A stretch of DNA of 11,440 bases from Clostridiales bacterium (lineage in GTDB: Bacteria > Bacillota > Clostridia > Christensenellales > Aristaeellaceae): contig JAAYJP010000104.1 of assembly GCA_012522875.1 (NCBI GenBank), positions 1 to 11,440 on the forward strand, read 5' to 3'. Positions 1 through 5,803 of the stretch are shown piece by piece. Within the stretch, counting starts at the first letter, position 1, and each line of letters begins with the position of its first letter. Under the pieces are notes generated by a model. It was not told where the DNA came from. It ran no database searches and saw nothing but the letters and a program-made list of their open reading frames with translations. Position numbers and translations under genes: made by a program.

Positions 1-23
1 AGCAATATCGGGCTTATCATCGC
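1..23 (-). CDS. Possible first codons of a minus-strand gene cut by the left edge
   Basis: On the minus strand an ATG at 23-21 opens a frame reading MISPIL up to the edge. It is preceded, nine bases upstream, by AAGGGG, a fair ribosome binding site. A second ATG at 39-37 opens a different frame (MKGETSDDKPDIA) but has no ribosome binding site. A TATGAT box on the minus strand at 62-57 could be a -10 element, but no good -35 lies at the right distance. No product can be named from so few residues, and the stretch may be non-coding. Confidence 0.2.
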
Positions 24-158
24 TTGTTTCCCCTTTCATGTTTGTTCGTATGTCTTATCATACCCTGTGCACGGGTTTGGCACACCAGTGTATTCAATCC
101 CTGTCCGGGTATGCTCCATAAAAGGCCGGGCCTGAGCCCTGGCTGAAAGGAGCGATGC

Positions 159-758
159 ATGAAACAGGTGATTTTCGTCCTGCTTGACAGATACGCGGAC
201 TGGGAGTTCGCTTATCTGGCGCCGGCCCTTCGTGGCGAAGTGGCCCAGGGCTATCAGGTGCGCTTCGCTTCCAGCGATATGCTCGCCAAAATCTCCATCG
301 GCGGCCTCACCATGCGGCCCCAACTGACCCTCGATGAAATCCCGGAAGACGCCCACGCCTTGGTCCTGATCGGCGCCGCCGGCTCCTGGCGGGAAGATCC
401 GCCGGAGCGCATCGCTCAGCTCGCGCACGCCTTCAAGGACAGTGGGCGGGTGGTGGGCGCCATCTGTGATGCCGCGCGCTGGGCCGGAAGCGTCGGCCTG
501 CTGAATGATGTCCGGCACACCTTGAACGACCCCCATGAAATGGCGGATTTCCCCGGATACACCAATGCCCAGGGGTACCTGCCGGAGGAATCGGTGCGTG
601 ATGGCAACATCGTCACCGCCAATGGCAACGCCCCGGTGGCCTTCGCCGCGAACGTGCTCAGGGCACTGGAAGCGGCCCCGGAGAAGGCCATCCAGGAGTA
701 CGCTGATTTCTACACCATCGGCTTCCATGCGGCGATGAAGAAGTATGGATATGGCTAA
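159..758 (+). CDS. DJ-1/PfpI-family protein (class I glutamine amidotransferase-like)
   Basis: This 199-residue protein has the length and fold signature of a single-domain DJ-1/PfpI protein. The family includes proposed deglycases, chaperones and putative peptidases, and the activity of this member cannot be told from sequence. The N-terminal strand (VIFVLLD) leads to Glu16 in DWEFAYL, the usual acidic partner. The nucleophile elbow is GAICDAA with Cys103. The residue after the cysteine is Asp, not the His of classical PfpI proteases, which places it nearer the YdeA-like amidotransferase-type branch. The C-terminal motif VTANGNAPVAFA (residues 152-163) is also typical of that branch. There is no signal peptide, so it is cytoplasmic. 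The start is set by AAAGGAG at 146-152, six bases before the ATG. It stands alone, convergent with the mgl operon, and nothing ties it to the sugar genes. Confidence 0.88.
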   Translation: MKQVIFVLLDRYADWEFAYLAPALRGEVAQGYQVRFASSDMLAKISIGGLTMRPQLTLDEIPEDAHALVLIGAAGSWREDPPERIAQLAHAFKDSGRVVGAICDAARWAGSVGLLNDVRHTLNDPHEMADFPGYTNAQGYLPEESVRDGNIVTANGNAPVAFAANVLRALEAAPEKAIQEYADFYTIGFHAAMKKYGYG

Positions 759-905
759 GGCGCCATGCCCTTGATGAGCGGATCGCCGCTGGAAAACAGG
801 CTGAAGCCGGTTCTTCGGGCACGGTGAATGCTGCTTGCCTCCGAACAGGTCTGCCCTATCCCGTCCGTTTTTCCCTGTTGCGCGGCCTTATTCAGGATCG
901 GGCCC

Positions 906-927
906 GCACCGGGCCTTTGCCGGGTGC
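906..927 (+). other. GC-rich hairpin after the DJ-1-family gene
   Basis: Arms GCACCGGGC (906-914) and GCCGGGTGC (919-927) pair with one G-G mismatch around a CTTT loop. A competing perfect 6-bp stem (901-906 with 910-915) overlaps it. No clean U-run follows, only CTCCCTTTGTT. It may be a weak terminator or RNA 3' end for the plus-strand gene, backed up by the stronger hairpin just downstream. Confidence 0.35.
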
Positions 928-954
928 CTCCCTTTGTTCTGATCGTTAATGTAG

Positions 955-984
955 AAAAGGAAAGGCACGCGCCCTTCCTTTTTT
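955..984 (+). terminator. Intrinsic terminator, probably two-way, between convergent units
   Basis: The arms 955-966 and 971-982 form a 12-bp stem with one A-C mismatch and an ACGC loop. On the plus strand it runs into six T (979-984), giving a good rho-independent terminator for the DJ-1-family gene. On the minus strand it lies just after the stop codon of the last mgl-operon gene (1003) and is followed by TTTTC, so it can also end that transcript. Confidence 0.65.
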
Positions 985-1002
985 ATCCGGAAACTGTCTT
1001 TT

Positions 1003-1197
1003 CTATCGGTTCCCCGTAATGACGCCCAGCAGCAGGACGATGGCCAGCAGCACCACCACGGCGATGATGATCTTGTCCATGGTAGCAACGGAGACCTTCA
1101 GGCGGCCGTACAGCCGGTCACGCCAGGGAACACGCCCCTTGGCGGTTTCCTCCGCCCCGGCCAGTTCCCCGCGCAATTCCCTGGCGTCCCGTTTCAT
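1003..1197 (-). CDS. Small single-span membrane protein, last gene of the mgl operon
   Basis: This 64-residue protein of unknown function has a charged N-terminal half rich in Arg, Lys and Glu (residues 2-35). A strongly hydrophobic segment of Ile, Val, Leu and Ala (residues 43-60) follows, and then a short TGNR tail. It is probably anchored by one membrane helix, with the basic N-terminus in the cytoplasm. Its ATG overlaps the mglC stop codon as ATGA, the classic mark of translational coupling, and it has no convincing ribosome binding site of its own. A shorter start at Met40 would give 25 residues that are little more than the helix. Coupling favours the long form. Position suggests an accessory subunit or stability factor of the importer, but this is inference. 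It matches no family I recognise. Confidence 0.65.
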   Translation of the reverse strand: MKRDARELRGELAGAEETAKGRVPWRDRLYGRLKVSVATMDKIIIAVVVLLAIVLLLGVITGNR

Positions 1198-2231
1198 TTC
1201 TTCACGATGTACTTGCGTACGTCGATGGCCACCGCCAGCACAATGATCAGGCCTCGGATGATGTACTGGTAGTAGGGGTTGACGCCGATGAAGTTGAGGG
1301 AAAAGTTGATGGCCTGGAGGATGACAGCGCCAATGACAACCCCCTGGATGGTGCCCACACCGCCTGAGAATGACACGCCGCCGATGACGCAGGCGGAGAT
1401 AGCATCCGTTTCATAGCCAAGGCCGGTGTTGGCGCCCACCGACTGGATGCGCGCCGCCTCCAGGAAGCCGGCGATGCCGTAAAGGACGCCGGCAATCAGG
1501 TAGACCAGCATAATGGTCCGGACCACGTTCACGCCCGACACCCTGGCAGCCTCTTCGTTGCCGCCCACAGCGAACATGTTCTTGCCAAGCCGTGTCTTGT
1601 TCCACACCACCCACATGATGGTCGCCAAGCCCAGGAAATACAGCACCACCAGCGGGATTTTTACCGTGCCCAGCATCAGGTCCCCGGCCGCCACATCCTT
1701 AAAGGTCTGGTTGAAGGTGGAGAGGGCCTGGGCGGTGCCGGACGGTTGTGCCTCGATGAAGAGGCAGTTGGCGCCAAAGGCGATCAGCTGGGTGCCCAGG
1801 GTGATGATGAATGCGTGCATCTTGAGCTTGGACACGCCAAAACCGTTGATCAGTGAAAAAATGACGGCGATGACGATGGAGGCCAGCAGCGGCACAATCA
1901 GCGGCAGATCCTGGGCCATTCCGGGGAAATAGCGGGATTTGTAGGTGACTGACTGCACCAGGGCCGCGGTGACCGCGGCTGAGAAGCCCATCACGCGCCC
2001 GATGGACAGGTCGGTGCCCGCCAGCACGATCAGCCCCGCGCAGCCCAGGGCCAGAATGCCCTTGGTGGAGGCCTGCTTCAAAATATTCAGGATATTGCCA
2101 AGGGCCAGGAAGTTTGGCCTGATGATGCTGACGGTAACCAGAATCGCCAGCAGGATGATATACATCGCATAGTGCAGCAAAAAATCCGTCACCCGCTGCC
2201 GGTTGAATGCCTTGCCCTGTTGCATTGTCAC
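1194..2231 (-). CDS. mglC: Galactose/methyl-galactoside-type ABC importer, permease subunit
   Basis: This integral membrane permease of a carbohydrate-uptake (CUT2) ABC importer is 345 residues from the GTG used here, against about 336 in E. coli MglC. It has many hydrophobic spans, from HYAMYIILLAILVTVSII near the N-terminus to IIRGLIIVLAVAIDV at the end. Family motifs visible are the GTDLSIGRVMG segment, the GGVSFSGGVGTIQGVVIGA loop near the C-terminus, and INFSLNFIGVNPYYQYII followed by KYIVKK, which closely resembles the E. coli MglC tail. Two starts are possible. The GTG at 2231 has GGGGAGG (2244-2238) six bases upstream. The ATG at 2225, two codons in, has GAGGAG five bases upstream. 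It follows mglA by 12 bases and overlaps the next small gene by four. Confidence 0.93.
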   Translation of the reverse strand: MTMQQGKAFNRQRVTDFLLHYAMYIILLAILVTVSIIRPNFLALGNILNILKQASTKGILALGCAGLIVLAGTDLSIGRVMGFSAAVTAALVQSVTYKSRYFPGMAQDLPLIVPLLASIVIAVIFSLINGFGVSKLKMHAFIITLGTQLIAFGANCLFIEAQPSGTAQALSTFNQTFKDVAAGDLMLGTVKIPLVVLYFLGLATIMWVVWNKTRLGKNMFAVGGNEEAARVSGVNVVRTIMLVYLIAGVLYGIAGFLEAARIQSVGANTGLGYETDAISACVIGGVSFSGGVGTIQGVVIGAVILQAINFSLNFIGVNPYYQYIIRGLIIVLAVAIDVRKYIVKK

Positions 2232-2243
2232 TCCTCGCCTCCC

Positions 2244-3761
2244 CTAAACATACATGGCCGCGAGCGTGAGAATGGTCTCCTGCTCGCCGGGAATATCGCC
2301 AAAATCCTTGCCCCGCTCCAAGATGCCGGCCATGCGCCCGTTGGACATGACGAGGATGCGGTCACAAATGCCGATGAGTTCGGGCATTTCGCTGGACACC
2401 ATGATGACGCTCTTGCCCTCTTCGGCCAGCTTTAAAATCAGGCTGTAAATTTCGTATTTTGCCCCCACGTCAATGCCCCTGGTGGGCTCATCCAGCAGCA
2501 GCACCTCCGGCGCTGTCAGAAGCCAGCGCCCGATGATTACCTTTTGCTGGTTGCCGCCGGAGAGCGAGCGGATCAGGGTGCGTTTGGTGGGGGTCTTCAC
2601 ATTGAGGGCCTCAATCACCCATTCCGTGTCCTTGTTCATCTTCTTGCCGTCCAGAAGGAGTTTGCCATAGGCACGGACATGGGCAATGATGGTATTGAAG
2701 GTGATGTTCCCCTGGGGGAAGATGCCGGTCGCCCTGCGCTCCTCGGTCAAAAGCGAAAAGCCGTTGCGCGTGGCTTTGTCCGGCTGGCTGTTGTCCACCG
2801 GTTTCCCATGCAGCACGATATCCCCGCTCTCCTTGGCATAGAAGCCGAACAGGGTGTTCAGCAGCTCCGTCCGCCGGGATCCGACCAGGCCGGAGATGCC
2901 AAAAACTTCCCCCTTGCGGACGTCAAAGGAAACATCCCTGAAGGTGGGCTGATACTTTCCGCAGAGGTTTTTGACCTGAAGGGCAACATTCCCCGGCGTG
3001 TTGGTCTTGGGGGGAAAGCGCTGGGTCATCTCCCGGTTGACCATCAGCCGGATGATCTCCGCGGTGGTCAGCTTGCCGGCGTCCCGGGTGGCGATCCACA
3101 TGCCGTCCCGCATGATGGTGACTTCATCGGAAATCTTTAAAATTTCATCCATCTTGTGGGAAATATAGATGATGCCGACGCCCCGGGCTGTCAACTTGCG
3201 GATGATTTCAAAAAGGTGCGCCACCTCTTTTTCCGTAAGGGACGAGGTGGGCTCGTCCAACACCACGATTTTGGCGTTGAAGGAGACAGCCTTGGCAATC
3301 TCGATCATCTGGCGGCTGGAAACTGACAAGCGGCCGATGATGGCCTTGGGATCGATGTTCATCTGGAGGTCGTCAAAAATGGCCTTGGTGTCCCGGTACA
3401 TCCTGTCACTGTCCACCAGCCCGCGCTTAAGCGGCAGCCTGCCCAGCCAGATGTTTTCCATGACATTGCGCCTGAGCACCTGGTTCAATTCCTGGTGCAC
3501 CATGGCTACGCCGTTATCCAGCGCGTGCTTGGGGTCGCGGAAGTTTACCTTCTTTCCCTCCAGCATGATGGTGCCGGCATCCTTTTTATAGATACCAAAG
3601 AGGCACTTCATCAGGGTGGACTTGCCGGCGCCGTTTTCCCCCATCAGGGAGTGAACCGTGCCGGCCCGCAGCGTCAACCGCGCCTTGGACAGCGCCTGTA
3701 CGCCGGGGAAGGCTTTATCAATGTCGGTCATCTCAAGCAGTGGTGCCTGCGTAGTTTCCAT
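2244..3761 (-). CDS. mglA: Galactose/methyl-galactoside-type ABC importer, ATP-binding protein
   Basis: This 505-residue tandem ATPase energises sugar uptake at the inner face of the membrane. The first domain has Walker A GENGAGKS (41-48), signature LSVSSRQ (145-151), Walker B IVVLDEPTSS (165-174) and the switch His202 in ISHKMDE. The second domain has a degenerate Walker A (GLVGSRRTE, 291-299), a full signature LSGGNQQ (400-406) and Walker B VLLLDEPTRG (420-429). This asymmetry is normal for CUT2 ATPases such as MglA, XylG and RbsA. MglA is favoured because of its close match to E. coli MglA in MGENGAGKSTLMKCLFGIY, PTSSLTEKEV and TEERRATGI, and because of its mglC-like neighbour. GGAGG lies four bases before the ATG. 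The C-terminus carries a few extra residues (about 481-495) relative to the E. coli protein. Confidence 0.95.
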   Translation of the reverse strand: METTQAPLLEMTDIDKAFPGVQALSKARLTLRAGTVHSLMGENGAGKSTLMKCLFGIYKKDAGTIMLEGKKVNFRDPKHALDNGVAMVHQELNQVLRRNVMENIWLGRLPLKRGLVDSDRMYRDTKAIFDDLQMNIDPKAIIGRLSVSSRQMIEIAKAVSFNAKIVVLDEPTSSLTEKEVAHLFEIIRKLTARGVGIIYISHKMDEILKISDEVTIMRDGMWIATRDAGKLTTAEIIRLMVNREMTQRFPPKTNTPGNVALQVKNLCGKYQPTFRDVSFDVRKGEVFGISGLVGSRRTELLNTLFGFYAKESGDIVLHGKPVDNSQPDKATRNGFSLLTEERRATGIFPQGNITFNTIIAHVRAYGKLLLDGKKMNKDTEWVIEALNVKTPTKRTLIRSLSGGNQQKVIIGRWLLTAPEVLLLDEPTRGIDVGAKYEIYSLILKLAEEGKSVIMVSSEMPELIGICDRILVMSNGRMAGILERGKDFGDIPGEQETILTLAAMYV

Positions 3762-3781
3762 GTGCCCTCCGGACTTAGATG

Positions 3782-3813
3782 AACGAGGCTGCCGGCCACC
3801 CGGCAGCCTCGTT
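3782..3813 (-). promoter_or_regulatory. Perfect 14-bp intercistronic hairpin between mglB and mglA
   Basis: The arms 3782-3795 and 3800-3813 are perfect reverse complements of 14 bases around a 4-base loop. The hairpin sits 11 bases after the mglB stop codon and 20 bases before the mglA start. No T-run follows on the minus strand, so it is not a full terminator. In many binding-protein importers such a structure protects the upstream message or partly ends transcription, so the binding protein is made in excess over the ATPase and permease. That role is inferred here. Confidence 0.75.
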
Positions 3814-3824
3814 GGCAGTATGGG

Positions 3825-4871
3825 TTATTGTACTTCGGTGATCTTGGCGTAGGGGATGCGGATGCAGTGGTAGGGATCGTCCGTGTAGGTGTACTCGGTG
3901 CCGTCCAGCCACTCGCGCCCCAGGGCGCCGTTGATGGCGATGCGGATATTGGCTTTGCCCATGGCGTCGCCGTCCTGCTGTACCGTAGCGGTCATGCCGC
4001 CGGTCTTGATGGACTCAAGGGCGGAGTCAACCGCGTCAACGCCGATGATGACCACGCTGGGGTCACCCTCTCTGCCGGTGTTCCAGCCGTAGCCGTTGAG
4101 CGCTGCGACAGCGCCCAGGCCCATCATGTCGTTGTTGGCGAAGATCACTTCGATGGCGCCGTCAGGGTTGGCGGCCCACACCGCGTTGATGGCGTCCTGC
4201 GCCTGCGCCTGGTCCCAGTTGCACACCAGGGTCTGACCGATCTGCTCCAGCTTCAGGCCCTTTTCAATGGCCGTCTCAACAGAGTAGCGGCTGCGCGCGA
4301 TGGCCTCATCGTTCTGGGGCTCACCCATAAGCATGACATACTGGAGCACGCCGTCGCCGTTCAGGTCAATGCCGGGGTCCTTGGCATACATATCAGCCAG
4401 GATTTCGCCCTGCATGTCGCCCGCCTGGCGCGCCAGGGTGCCGATGAAAATGGTGCCGGTGTCAACCAGCACTTCCTGGGTGGTGTCTTCGGCCGGCTGT
4501 TTGTTGTAGAACAGGAAGGGAATGTCCGCCGCCTGGAACATGTCCACCAGCACCTGGCCGTTGGTCACCTCCGCCAGGTTGATGATGACAAAGTCCGGCT
4601 TCTCACTGGTGAGGATGGTGGCAGACTCGATCTGCTTGGCCATGTCATCAGCAGCGTCGTACATCTGGAAGTCGATCTTGATGCCCATTTCCTCGGCATA
4701 GTACTGGACCCATTTGTCCATTGCCACACGGACGGTGGAGCCATAGGTGTCGTCATATTTCCAGATGAGCGCGCGGATGTCCAGCTCTTCCGGCAGGGCG
4801 TTCTCGGCCAGCGCCGCTGTCATGGTGAACAGCAGGCAGAGAACTGTAAGCAGGGATAGGATTTTCTTCAT
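3825..4871 (-). CDS. mglB: Secreted sugar-binding protein of the MglB type
   Basis: This 348-residue extracytoplasmic binding protein delivers a sugar to MglAC. The signal peptide is residues 1-22 (MKK, hydrophobic core, then ALA before ENA). No lipobox Cys is present, so signal peptidase I cleavage is expected. The MglB calcium loop is kept: DLNGDGVLQ at 169-177, with Glu241 in the distal position. Aligned from memory with E. coli MglB, sugar contacts kept are Asp41 (D14), Asn123 (N91), Arg193 (R158), Trp219 (W183), Asn247 (N211) and Asp279 (D236). Contacts changed are Tyr43 (F16), Asn187 (H152), Glu189 (D154) and Gln299 (N256). The ligand may therefore not be galactose or glucose. The start at 4871 is set by AAGGAGG 11 bases upstream and by the signal peptide. 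It is the first gene of the operon. Confidence 0.9.
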   Translation of the reverse strand: MKKILSLLTVLCLLFTMTAALAENALPEELDIRALIWKYDDTYGSTVRVAMDKWVQYYAEEMGIKIDFQMYDAADDMAKQIESATILTSEKPDFVIINLAEVTNGQVLVDMFQAADIPFLFYNKQPAEDTTQEVLVDTGTIFIGTLARQAGDMQGEILADMYAKDPGIDLNGDGVLQYVMLMGEPQNDEAIARSRYSVETAIEKGLKLEQIGQTLVCNWDQAQAQDAINAVWAANPDGAIEVIFANNDMMGLGAVAALNGYGWNTGREGDPSVVIIGVDAVDSALESIKTGGMTATVQQDGDAMGKANIRIAINGALGREWLDGTEYTYTDDPYHCIRIPYAKITEVQ

Positions 4872-4882
4872 AGATACGGGAG

Positions 4883-4889
4883 CCTCCTT
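4883..4889 (-). promoter_or_regulatory. mglB: Ribosome binding site that fixes the mglB start
   Basis: AAGGAGG on the minus strand lies 11 bases upstream of the ATG at 4871. It decides against the in-frame GTG at 4943, which has no ribosome binding site and would put 24 mostly polar residues in front of the signal peptide. Confidence 0.8.
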
Positions 4890-4973
4890 GATAATAATTT
4901 CATCGGCCATGGTGTGAGGCCGCATGATAACGAGGGTGGGCACGCCAATTGCTATCGAATAAATTATGCGCCC

Positions 4974-5002
4974 ATTCTAACGCAAAAAACCGCCTGCGTC
5001 AA
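4974..5002 (-). promoter_or_regulatory. Sigma-70-type promoter of the mgl operon
   Basis: On the minus strand, TTGACG (5002-4997) and TAGAAT (4979-4974) are separated by exactly 17 bases. Each differs from consensus at one position, making this the best promoter in the window. Transcription would start near 4967, leaving a leader of about 96 bases before mglB. The -35 box and spacer overlap the terminator of the upstream gene pair. Confidence 0.75.
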
Positions 5003-5011
5003 TGCGGGCGG
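4984..5011 (-). terminator. Intrinsic terminator after the glycyl radical enzyme/activase pair
   Basis: On the minus strand CCGCCCGC (5011-5004) pairs with GCAGGCGG (4997-4990) with one C-A mismatch around the loop ATTGAC, followed by six T (4989-4984). It lies 27 bases after the activase stop codon. The loop supplies most of the -35 box of the next promoter, and the T-run lies in that promoter's spacer. Read-through would join this transcript to mglB. Confidence 0.7.
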
Positions 5012-5022
5012 GCGATATTATG

Positions 5023-5038
5023 ATGCAATTTGTTCAAT
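5023..5038. promoter_or_regulatory. Possible regulator site upstream of the mgl promoter
   Basis: The 16 bases ATGCAATTTGTTCAAT match 13 of 16 positions with 7955-7970 in front of araA. The site sits about 20 bases upstream of the mgl -35 box. A match of this quality can arise by chance between two AT-rich spacers, so this is only a candidate. Confidence 0.2.
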
Positions 5039-5803
5039 TTAAAACACTATGACCGGAATACCCAGGCGCTTGAAGGGTTCGCTGTGCGCCCGGGGCTGCC
5101 TGTTTGTGTCGAAGCCCGGGTCAAACAATACCCCTGCCATGCCATACTTGGCCCCGGCGGCTTGGTGGTAGGGCAGCATCTCCACCCGGACAAGCTGTTT
5201 GGCTCCCTTGAGGAACCAGGCGGCTGCCTCCATGTTCTCCAGGCTGTCGTTGACGCCGGGAATCAGCGGAAGCCGGATGATAAACGGCGTTTTCCCCGCG
5301 CAGAGCGCCCGGGCGTGGGACAGTATCCGCGCGTTGCCGCTGCCCGTGAATTTCCTGTGGGTCCTGTCGTCCACGGACTTGATATCCAGCATCACCAGGT
5401 CAAAGGCCTTCATGGCCTCATCAAACACCTCATCCGGCACATGCCCCGAGGTTTCCACCGCCGTGTGGACGCCCTCAAGCTGATCCAGTACCTCCCGCAC
5501 AAAGGGCCACTGCCACAACGGCTCCCCGCCGGAAAAAGTGACGCCCCCGCCGCTCATCTGATAAAAGTCCCGGTGTTTTAGCAGCCTTCCGGCCAGATCC
5601 CCGGCGTCCCAGGCCTGGCCGGACAGCCGGGGGGGACCTTCTTTAGGCAATAGCATCTGGGGCTCTTTTGATAAGCCCTCCGGATTGTGGCACCAACTGC
5701 ACCGCAGCGGACAGCCTTTCATGAACACCGTGGTCCTTATGCCGGGCCCGTCATAGAGCGCGAACTCCTTGACATCAAAGACAATCCCCTTTGGCCCGCC
5801 CAC
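5039..5803 (-). CDS. Glycyl radical enzyme activase (radical SAM), single-cluster form
   Basis: This 254-residue radical-SAM enzyme should use S-adenosylmethionine and one [4Fe-4S] cluster to place the glycyl radical on the enzyme encoded just upstream. The cluster motif is CPLRCSWC (Cys31, Cys35, Cys38), preceded by YDGPGIRTTVF and followed by HNPEG. SGGGVTFSGGEP (84-95) binds the cofactor. MLDIKSVDDRTHRKFTG and RLPLIPGVND are typical of activases. The motif wording is like glycerol-dehydratase-type activases, yet the ferredoxin-like Cys insert they carry after CHNPEG is absent, so the size is that of PflA. The start chosen is the GTG at 5803, whose first base is the last base of the upstream TAG stop (TAGTG), pointing to coupled translation. 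The longer frame back to 5884 adds 27 residues unlike the family. Confidence 0.9.
   Translation of the reverse strand: MGGPKGIVFDVKEFALYDGPGIRTTVFMKGCPLRCSWCHNPEGLSKEPQMLLPKEGPPRLSGQAWDAGDLAGRLLKHRDFYQMSGGGVTFSGGEPLWQWPFVREVLDQLEGVHTAVETSGHVPDEVFDEAMKAFDLVMLDIKSVDDRTHRKFTGSGNARILSHARALCAGKTPFIIRLPLIPGVNDSLENMEAAAWFLKGAKQLVRVEMLPYHQAAGAKYGMAGVLFDPGFDTNRQPRAHSEPFKRLGIPVIVF

Noticed and set aside
36..728. 230-residue open frame on the minus strand opposite the DJ-1-family gene
   Set aside because: No family features and no ribosome binding site. The plus-strand gene has both the nucleophile elbow and a good start.
777..790. Short AGCGG/CCGCT inverted repeat after the DJ-1-family gene
   Set aside because: Five-base arms with no T-run, too weak to call a terminator.
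828..1019. 63-residue open frame in the convergent spacer, plus strand
   Set aside because: It runs through two hairpins, one of them a terminator, and has no ribosome binding site or recognisable sequence.
3828..4859. 343-residue open frame on the plus strand opposite mglB
   Set aside because: Low-complexity Val/His/Gly-rich shadow of mglB. The minus strand carries a clear signal peptide, calcium loop and ribosome binding site.
4872..4943. 24-residue N-terminal extension of MglB from a GTG
   Set aside because: It would bury the signal peptide, and the AAGGAGG site at 4883-4889 points to the ATG at 4871.
4960..4990. Catabolite-repression (cre-like) site around the mgl -10 box, TGCG-N10-CGCA
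   Set aside because: Only four bases per arm, and it does not fit the CcpA consensus spacing or core.
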